A DNA stretch of 27,761 nt, taken from assembly GCA_910589665.1 (NCBI GenBank), contig CAJUTR010000032.1, forward strand, positions 1-27,761, in the 5' to 3' direction. Below, piece by piece: positions 23,210-27,761 of this stretch (positions within the stretch are counted from its first letter, which is position 1; every line of letters begins with the position of its first letter). The notes under the pieces are model-generated. The model worked only from the letters and a program-made list of their open reading frames with translations, had not been told where the DNA came from and did not search any database. The DNA comes from an uncultured Eubacterium sp. (GTDB lineage Bacteria > Bacillota > Clostridia > Lachnospirales > Lachnospiraceae). The position numbers and the translations under genes were made by a program.

Positions 23210-25033
23210 ATGAAGCAGGTATTATGTTACACAAGGAAGCCAATCGATGAATTTTACTATGATCCTAAACTGGCATACAGCATGCACCTTGCCATGGAGA
23301 ACGATGTTGCGGATGATGTTAGGCACGGGGGTACTAGAACTGGCAGTTTCCGGCCATTAAACCACAATTCTGGCGTTTTATTTGCGAAGGCAACGGAAAA
23401 TGAAGATGGGTCGCTGAATCCCAAAAGCATTCAGGACCCATACCTGTTTGTCAGGAAAGATGGCACCTTTGGAGTGGCAGCTGTCCGGACGGGCGGTGAC
23501 GGGGAAGAGGATGCACAGAGCGTCGGAAAAATCCTGTTGTTTGCGAGCTGTGATTTGCTGGCGTATGAGGAACTTGGACTGCTTGCGCTGGCAGACGAAC
23601 CGGTCTGTCGAGTGGCATGTGACTATGATCGAGAGAAAGATAGATATATCATGCGCTGGTCTGTCAAGAGCGGTAGCTGCTATCAGGCAGAATTAGAGGA
23701 GGTCTGGCCCTCGGATCAGATGCCGGAAGCGGTGTGCATCGAAAACTGGGAATGGCCGGAAGTGAAGACGGACATTGAAGGGGCGGTTGCCGGAAATATC
23801 GTGTCGGTATCAGATGAGACGGCAGAACGTCTTGTTAAGAAATTGATGCCGCCGTATCATGTGGAGACGATATTTGAAAAACAGGTTACGGTAAACACGA
23901 AAGAACAGTTGCAATGGATGATGGCAAAGGCGGTTTACAGCGATGGGACACAAGCGCTGAAACGCGTGGACTGGGATTTGGAACAGGTGGACTGGTCCTG
24001 TCCCGGGACGTACGAGATCAAGGGAAGCCTGCATCAGGATCATTTTCCGTTTCCGATCGCGGAAGACCGTGCGGATCCGTGCGTTGCCTTTTGGAAGGGG
24101 AAATATTACTTTATTGCGACGAATGACGCGGATCAAAATCATACGCTCTACGTTCGCGAAGCGGATACGATCCCGGGGCTGGCAGATGCGGACGAACATC
24201 TCATACTGGACTCGGATACATACGAGCATGTGGGCAATCTTCTGTGGGCGCCGGAGTTTCATGAGATCGGCGGGAAGATGTATCTATTTTTAGCGATTAC
24301 GCCCGATGAGTTTTTCTGCGAGGAAAGTCATGTCATGGAACTGCGGGAAGGCGGAAATCCATCCTGCCGGGAGGACTGGTCGGAGCCGCGCCGAGTCGTA
24401 CGCAAGGACGGCAGTGAACTGTGCGAAGCCGGAAAAACGATTACATTAGATATGACATGCTTTTACTGGGAGGGGGATTACTACGCGGTCTGGTCGCAGC
24501 GGCAGTTTCTGCCAAAGGATCTGGGCGCGTGGCTGTACATCGCGAAACTGGATGCGGATGAGCCTTGGAAGCTGTGTTCCGATCCGGTGATCTTATCAAA
24601 ACCAGAGTATGGCTGGGCGAATAATCACACATTTGTGGATGAAGGGCCGTTTGCCCTGCCGCAGGAAGACCGGCTGATCCTTACGTTTTCGAGCGCGGCG
24701 GTTGATACTTCTTACGTCGTCGGCCTGCTTACGATCGAGAAAGGACAGGATCTTCTCGTCCGCGAGAATTGGAAAAAGGGAAATTATCCGATCCTCACGT
24801 CCAGAAGCGTGAAAGGGGAGTTTGGAACAGGCCATAATGCGTATGTCATGGACGAGTACGGCGACCTTTGGAATACCTATCACGCAAGACCGGGGATCGA
24901 CGGGGAGCGGAGCAGCGGCATCCGAAGGGTGCATTTTGATATCGACGGACTTCCGGTTTTGGATCTGGTGGAAGAACATGATGTGGCGGAAGGACTCGAC
25001 AGGGTAGAGACGAAACTAACCGTATCTCTGTGA
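23210..25033 (+). CDS. Cytosolic glycoside hydrolase family 43 with internal Ig-like domain
   Basis: This 607-residue enzyme is probably an arabinofuranosidase or xylosidase-like GH43 acting inside the cell, since no signal peptide is present. The C-terminal five-bladed propeller (about 285-590) has the general base Asp289 (ADPCVAFWKGKYYF), Asp414 (LDMTCFYWEGDYY) and the general acid Glu478 (VDEGPFAL), all expected for the family. An Ig-like Big_4-type domain (about 226-272) shows VTVNTKEQLQ, YSDGTQ and CPGTYEIKGSL. The first 200 residues resemble a partial propeller (QDPYLFVRKDGTFGVAAVRT, ILLFASCDLLAYEELG). GGAGG at 23200-23204 decides the ATG at 23210 over the ATG at 23198. The exact substrate cannot be set from sequence. 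Confidence 0.87.
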   Translation: MKQVLCYTRKPIDEFYYDPKLAYSMHLAMENDVADDVRHGGTRTGSFRPLNHNSGVLFAKATENEDGSLNPKSIQDPYLFVRKDGTFGVAAVRTGGDGEEDAQSVGKILLFASCDLLAYEELGLLALADEPVCRVACDYDREKDRYIMRWSVKSGSCYQAELEEVWPSDQMPEAVCIENWEWPEVKTDIEGAVAGNIVSVSDETAERLVKKLMPPYHVETIFEKQVTVNTKEQLQWMMAKAVYSDGTQALKRVDWDLEQVDWSCPGTYEIKGSLHQDHFPFPIAEDRADPCVAFWKGKYYFIATNDADQNHTLYVREADTIPGLADADEHLILDSDTYEHVGNLLWAPEFHEIGGKMYLFLAITPDEFFCEESHVMELREGGNPSCREDWSEPRRVVRKDGSELCEAGKTITLDMTCFYWEGDYYAVWSQRQFLPKDLGAWLYIAKLDADEPWKLCSDPVILSKPEYGWANNHTFVDEGPFALPQEDRLILTFSSAAVDTSYVVGLLTIEKGQDLLVRENWKKGNYPILTSRSVKGEFGTGHNAYVMDEYGDLWNTYHARPGIDGERSSGIRRVHFDIDGLPVLDLVEEHDVAEGLDRVETKLTVSL

Positions 25034-25058
25034 GGACAGAGAGAAGTAGTGGAATAAG

Positions 25059-25100
25059 AAAAGACGGAATCTGTGTATGTGCACGGATTCCGTCTTTTTT
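25059..25100. terminator. Bidirectional terminator between the GH43 and surface protein genes
   Basis: A perfect 13-bp stem (25059-25071 with 25086-25098) is followed by T on the plus strand and has a TTTTCTTATT tail on the minus strand. It serves both converging genes. Confidence 0.92.
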
Positions 25101-25124
25101 CTGATGGCGTCGCGGCGCCATCAG
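25101..25124. repeat. Second hairpin beside the bidirectional terminator
   Basis: CTGATGGCG (25101-25109) pairs perfectly with CGCCATCAG (25116-25124) around six bases. There is no T-run on either side, so alone it is not a terminator. It would form the very 3' end region of the minus-strand transcript, before the terminator proper. Confidence 0.7.
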
Positions 25125-25142
25125 ATCAATAATTGCTGCCGT

Positions 25143-26744
25143 TTATTTTACCTTAAAAGTTTTTGATTTTGTTTTGTAACCGGATTTAGAAACAGTCATT
25201 TTAATGGAAGCCTTTTTCTTTAATTTAGTTTTAAGCTTAATGGTAAAAGTTCCTTTTCCATTTGACTTTGCCTTATAGGTTTTCTTTCCAACGGAAATTT
25301 TAACGGTTGCTTTTCCGATCGTTTTGCCGCTGATTTTTTTTGCTCCCTTTTTGTATTTTGTCAGTTTCAGAACGGAGATGCTTTTTTTCGGTTTTGGTGT
25401 AACCGTTGGAACGGTATGTGTGTTGTTCGGTGTAACCGACGGATTAACGACAGAAGGTCCCTGGATCGTAGTATCCGGCGGTGTCGCATAAGAATCATCC
25501 CAGTAATGATCGCCTTCCGGCCAATAATAGAAATTGGCTTCGGATTTTGAATTCGTCAGGAGTTTGCGCTGATCCCAGTAATTAACCAGTTCCTGAAATC
25601 CGAGATGGAAAATTGTTTTGTTATTGCAGCCGGTAAAACTATAACCTATGTATTCTTCAAGATCCGGGTTGGATAAGTTGTTGGCAAACTCATACAATTC
25701 TGAAATATAGCTGAAGCTGATGTAGTAATCCCCGCTTAGTGAACGGCAGTTATAAAAAGAGTATTCCAGGGCATCATCGGAATAGAGATCTCGAAAACCC
25801 TTTGTCTGCAGAGTGGATAACTGTTCGCATTCGCTAAATGTGTTTTCCAAGCTGAAATAGAAATATCCCTCGTTTATGACACTCTTTAAATTTTTGCACC
25901 CTTCAAACATATGGGAGGAGGTATCCGACCCAGGTTCCGTATTTGTGGATGGAATGTTGATGAGCTCGAATTGTTCCAAAGAAATACATCCAGAGCATAT
26001 GCCCTGTAGCCACAAACCTGCATAGTCGTTGAGACCGTCTGCATTGACTGTAACTTTCTGTAAAAGCGGACAGTCGCTAAAACAATAGGCGTAGTCGACT
26101 TGTTCTGTCATCTGACTGTCATTTATTACGATTTCAGCGCTGGTAACGGAAGTAGAATTAAAAGCGCCAGCAAAATCAGTGACCGTATTTGGCAGGTCAG
26201 ACCAGTTAACTTCGGTCATACCAGTACATCCGAAAAAGGTATAACGCAGACTTGTCAGATTGGCCGGAAGTGCCGGAATACTTGTAAGACCCGTTCTGGA
26301 GAAAGTATGGCTTAGCTTGGTAACAGTTTGGGGAATATTTTCTACGGAAACCAGGTTGCTGCAATAAGAAAACATGTTTGAAAGATCTGTCATCGCACAG
26401 TCATTGGTGAATATGACTTTTGAAATATCTTGGTTATCCCCAAAATAGTACTCATAATCATAGATCAGCTTGTCACCTGAGCCGGAAATCGTTAGTACAC
26501 CGTTTTCCAGTGTGTACGAAATCGTGTTTCCGTTTTCGCACGGAAGGGTTCCGCTGGCGGGAATCGGCTGTTCGCTAGCGTCCTCCATTAGCTGCATTGG
26601 TTTAAGGGAAGTTGCTTCATAAGAAGCTTGTTCTTCCGCTTGTTTCTGTAGTTTTTCCTGTGTTGTCATCGCTTTTGCGTCCACGGTATTTCCGAGGCCG
26701 AGGGCAAGAACGAGTGTACAGACAGGCAGGATCCATTTTTTCAT
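25143..26744 (-). CDS. Secreted BspA-like leucine-rich surface protein
   Basis: This 533-residue secreted protein starts with a clear signal peptide (MKKWILPVCTLVLALGLG, cleavage near VDAKA). A BspA-type beginning ISYTLENGVLTISGSGDKL leads into about 300 residues of leucine-rich units of the MFSYCSNLVSVENI, TFFGCTGMTEV and MFEGCKNLKSV kind. A Pro/Thr linker (about 415-453) follows, and a very lysine-rich C-terminal Ig-like domain (KYKKGAKKISGKTIGKATVK to KSGYKTKSKTFKVK) ends it. No LPXTG motif or SLH domain is present, so attachment may rely on the basic domain binding wall polymers. BspA-like proteins can take part in adhesion. The start ATG at 26744 has GGGAG nine bases before it. Confidence 0.85.
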   Translation of the reverse strand: MKKWILPVCTLVLALGLGNTVDAKAMTTQEKLQKQAEEQASYEATSLKPMQLMEDASEQPIPASGTLPCENGNTISYTLENGVLTISGSGDKLIYDYEYYFGDNQDISKVIFTNDCAMTDLSNMFSYCSNLVSVENIPQTVTKLSHTFSRTGLTSIPALPANLTSLRYTFFGCTGMTEVNWSDLPNTVTDFAGAFNSTSVTSAEIVINDSQMTEQVDYAYCFSDCPLLQKVTVNADGLNDYAGLWLQGICSGCISLEQFELINIPSTNTEPGSDTSSHMFEGCKNLKSVINEGYFYFSLENTFSECEQLSTLQTKGFRDLYSDDALEYSFYNCRSLSGDYYISFSYISELYEFANNLSNPDLEEYIGYSFTGCNNKTIFHLGFQELVNYWDQRKLLTNSKSEANFYYWPEGDHYWDDSYATPPDTTIQGPSVVNPSVTPNNTHTVPTVTPKPKKSISVLKLTKYKKGAKKISGKTIGKATVKISVGKKTYKAKSNGKGTFTIKLKTKLKKKASIKMTVSKSGYKTKSKTFKVK

Positions 26745-26780
26745 AATCAATTGCTCCCTTTCTTAGTAAAATTCTTCCTC

Positions 26781-26809
26781 ATTATAACATACCCGAACGG
26801 AAATGTACA
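26781..26809 (-). promoter_or_regulatory. Promoter of the leucine-rich surface protein gene
   Basis: On the minus strand TGTACA (-35, plus 26804-26809) and TATAAT (-10, 26781-26786) are 17 bases apart. The -10 is perfect. It is divergent from the maf promoter. Confidence 0.7.
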
Positions 26810-26861
26810 GAAAAACCGGAAGATGCGTGGGGTAAACATTTCTATAAAATTGAAAAAGGTG

Positions 26862-26890
26862 TTTCTATTTCGAAGGGAAGCTGTTATAAT
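26862..26890 (+). promoter_or_regulatory. Probable promoter of maf
   Basis: A perfect TATAAT (26885-26890) lies 17 bases after TTTCTA (26862-26867), which is a weak -35. The transcript would begin near 26897, about 60 bases before maf. Confidence 0.55.
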
Positions 26891-26956
26891 AAATGCTGGG
26901 GAAATGAGTATCTGATTCCCATTTACTTCCATGAAACAGAGAAGGAGGCTGTGAAG

Positions 26957-27541
26957 ATGCAAAAAAAGAAGGCATTGATCATTCTGGCGTCCGCTTCGCC
27001 GCGAAGAAGAGAACTTTTGGGTATGATCTGTCATGATTTTTCGGTTATTGTTTCCGAGTGTGAGGAGATCGTTTCCAGCACGGTACCGGAAGAGGTGACG
27101 ATCGAATTATCGAAACAAAAAGCACAGGCTGTGGCGAAAGGCCGGGCCAACGCGGTCGTGATCGGCGCGGATACAGTCGTGAGTATTGATGGAGAGATTC
27201 TGGGGAAACCGAAAGACCGGGAAGATGCCTGCCGGATGCTGCGCATGCTGAGCGGGAGGACGCATCAGGTCAGTACGGGAGTGACGATCCTGCAGACCGG
27301 TGCGGACGCGAATGTGAAGGGAGAGAGCCGTTTTGCCGAAACGACGCTGGTTCATGTCGCGCCGCTCAGTGAGTCGGAATTGGTTTCGTATCTCGACACC
27401 GACGAGCCGTACGACAAAGCGGGCGCCTATGGAATCCAGGGGATGTTTGGGAAATTTATTACCGGCATCAAGGGCGATTACAACAATGTGGTCGGACTAC
27501 CGGTACATAGGCTGTATGAAGAGTGGAAAAAAATGTCTTGA
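26957..27541 (+). CDS. maf: Maf-family nucleotide pyrophosphatase
   Basis: The 194-residue cytosolic enzyme hydrolyses non-canonical nucleoside triphosphates such as dTTP/UTP or modified bases, and the family also affects septum formation. Typical motifs are seen: LASASPRRRELL at the start, VIGADTVVSIDGEILGKPKD in the middle, MLRMLSGRTHQVSTGV, and DKAGAYGIQG with GDYNNVVGLPVH. AAGGAGG at 26942-26948 supports the ATG at 26957 rather than the GTG at 26951. The stop TGA lies inside the -35 box of the following tRNA promoter, so this gene has no terminator of its own before tRNA-Gly. Confidence 0.95.
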   Translation: MQKKKALIILASASPRRRELLGMICHDFSVIVSECEEIVSSTVPEEVTIELSKQKAQAVAKGRANAVVIGADTVVSIDGEILGKPKDREDACRMLRMLSGRTHQVSTGVTILQTGADANVKGESRFAETTLVHVAPLSESELVSYLDTDEPYDKAGAYGIQGMFGKFITGIKGDYNNVVGLPVHRLYEEWKKMS

Positions 27542-27566
27542 CAGAAGGAGTTCGATATTGTATAAT
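27538..27566 (+). promoter_or_regulatory. Perfect consensus promoter of tRNA-Gly, overlapping the maf stop codon
   Basis: TTGACA (27538-27543), a 17-base spacer and TATAAT (27561-27566) match the housekeeping consensus fully. The maf stop codon TGA (27539-27541) is part of the -35 box. Confidence 0.92.
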
Positions 27567-27571
27567 GAAAT

Positions 27572-27597
27572 ACGGTTGCGAGGGAAGCGGCAACCGT
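27572..27597 (+). other. Leader hairpin before tRNA-Gly
   Basis: ACGGTTGC (27572-27579) pairs perfectly with GCAACCGT (27590-27597) around ten bases. It begins at about the predicted transcription start and ends five bases before the mature tRNA, so it would be the 5' leader removed by RNase P. Confidence 0.7.
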
Positions 27598-27602
27598 GAG
27601 AT

Positions 27603-27675
27603 GCGCGAGTGGCTCAGTTGGTAGAGCACAACCTTGCCAAGGTTGGGGCCGCGGGTTCGAGTCCCGTCTCGCGCT
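27603..27675 (+). tRNA. tRNA-Gly(GCC)
   Basis: The acceptor arms GCGCGAG (27603-27609) and CTCGCGC (27668-27674) pair perfectly, with discriminator T as usual for bacterial glycine tRNAs. The anticodon stem CAACC/GGTTG holds TTGCCAA with anticodon GCC (27636-27638), and the T-loop TTCGAGT is standard. CCA is not encoded. Confidence 0.96.
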
Positions 27676-27680
27676 TTGCG

Positions 27681-27709
27681 ACGAATCGTCATAGACGGTT
27701 CGTTTTTTT
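27681..27709 (+). terminator. Terminator of tRNA-Gly
   Basis: ACGAATCGTC (27681-27690) pairs with GACGGTTCGT (27694-27703) with one T-G pair and an ATA loop, followed by seven T in a row (27703-27709). Confidence 0.9.
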
Positions 27710-27761
27710 CTTTATAGGAAATTCCGACTTTTTGTGGCACAAAGAAAAGCGTATATTCATC

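Noticed and set aside
1..27761. CRISPR array
   Set aside because: No regularly spaced direct repeats with unique spacers are seen anywhere. The only tight repeats are the helical linker codons and the junction array.

Overview
The window looks like a chromosomal segment of a low-to-mid GC Firmicute, most likely a gut Lachnospiraceae-type Clostridium. This is inferred from the gene content (single-chain PurL of 1,270 residues, flavodiiron protein, BspA-like leucine-rich surface protein, cytosolic GH43, strong GGAGG ribosome binding sites) and from the mobile element type. No species can be named from the sequence alone.

Region 1 (1 to about 4,910) is the right-hand end of an integrative, probably conjugative, element, AT-richer than what follows. 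It carries a sigma-region-4 protein whose ribosome binding site lies inside a perfect 18-bp hairpin arm. Next come about 730 bases of hairpin-rich DNA without a credible gene, a MazF-type toxin with no visible antitoxin, a small excisionase-like HTH protein, and two different tandem tyrosine recombinases, both with complete catalytic residues. A terminator and an intergenic region full of CACGAA/TTCGTG repeats form the probable junction with the chromosome, directly before uvrB.

Region 2 (4,927 to 12,150) is a plus-strand run: uvrB, uvrA and a YfbR-type 5'-deoxynucleotidase are tightly packed. After a 123-base gap comes the most unusual gene of the window: one 552-residue protein joining an MsAcT-like SGNH esterase/acyltransferase, a long charged helical linker with octad repeats, and a complete maltose O-acetyltransferase (left-handed beta-helix) domain.

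Region 3 (12,178 to 17,036) begins with tyrA on the minus strand. It is divergent from an rfbC, flavodiiron protein, MoeB/ThiF-like run, and the two well-formed promoters stand back to back. A bidirectional terminator separates that run from a minus-strand pair: a small membrane protein and an orotate phosphoribosyltransferase-like protein with an atypical PRPP loop.

Region 4 (17,141 to 27,709) holds tRNA-Leu(CAG), a lipoprotein rhodanese, a membrane-anchored PrsA/SurA-like foldase, purL, a cytosolic GH43 enzyme with an internal Ig-like domain, a secreted BspA-like protein on the minus strand, maf, and tRNA-Gly(GCC). The promoter of tRNA-Gly is a perfect consensus whose -35 box contains the maf stop codon. 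Most of this half is ordinary housekeeping. The mobile element end and the fused acyl-transfer enzyme are the accessory parts.
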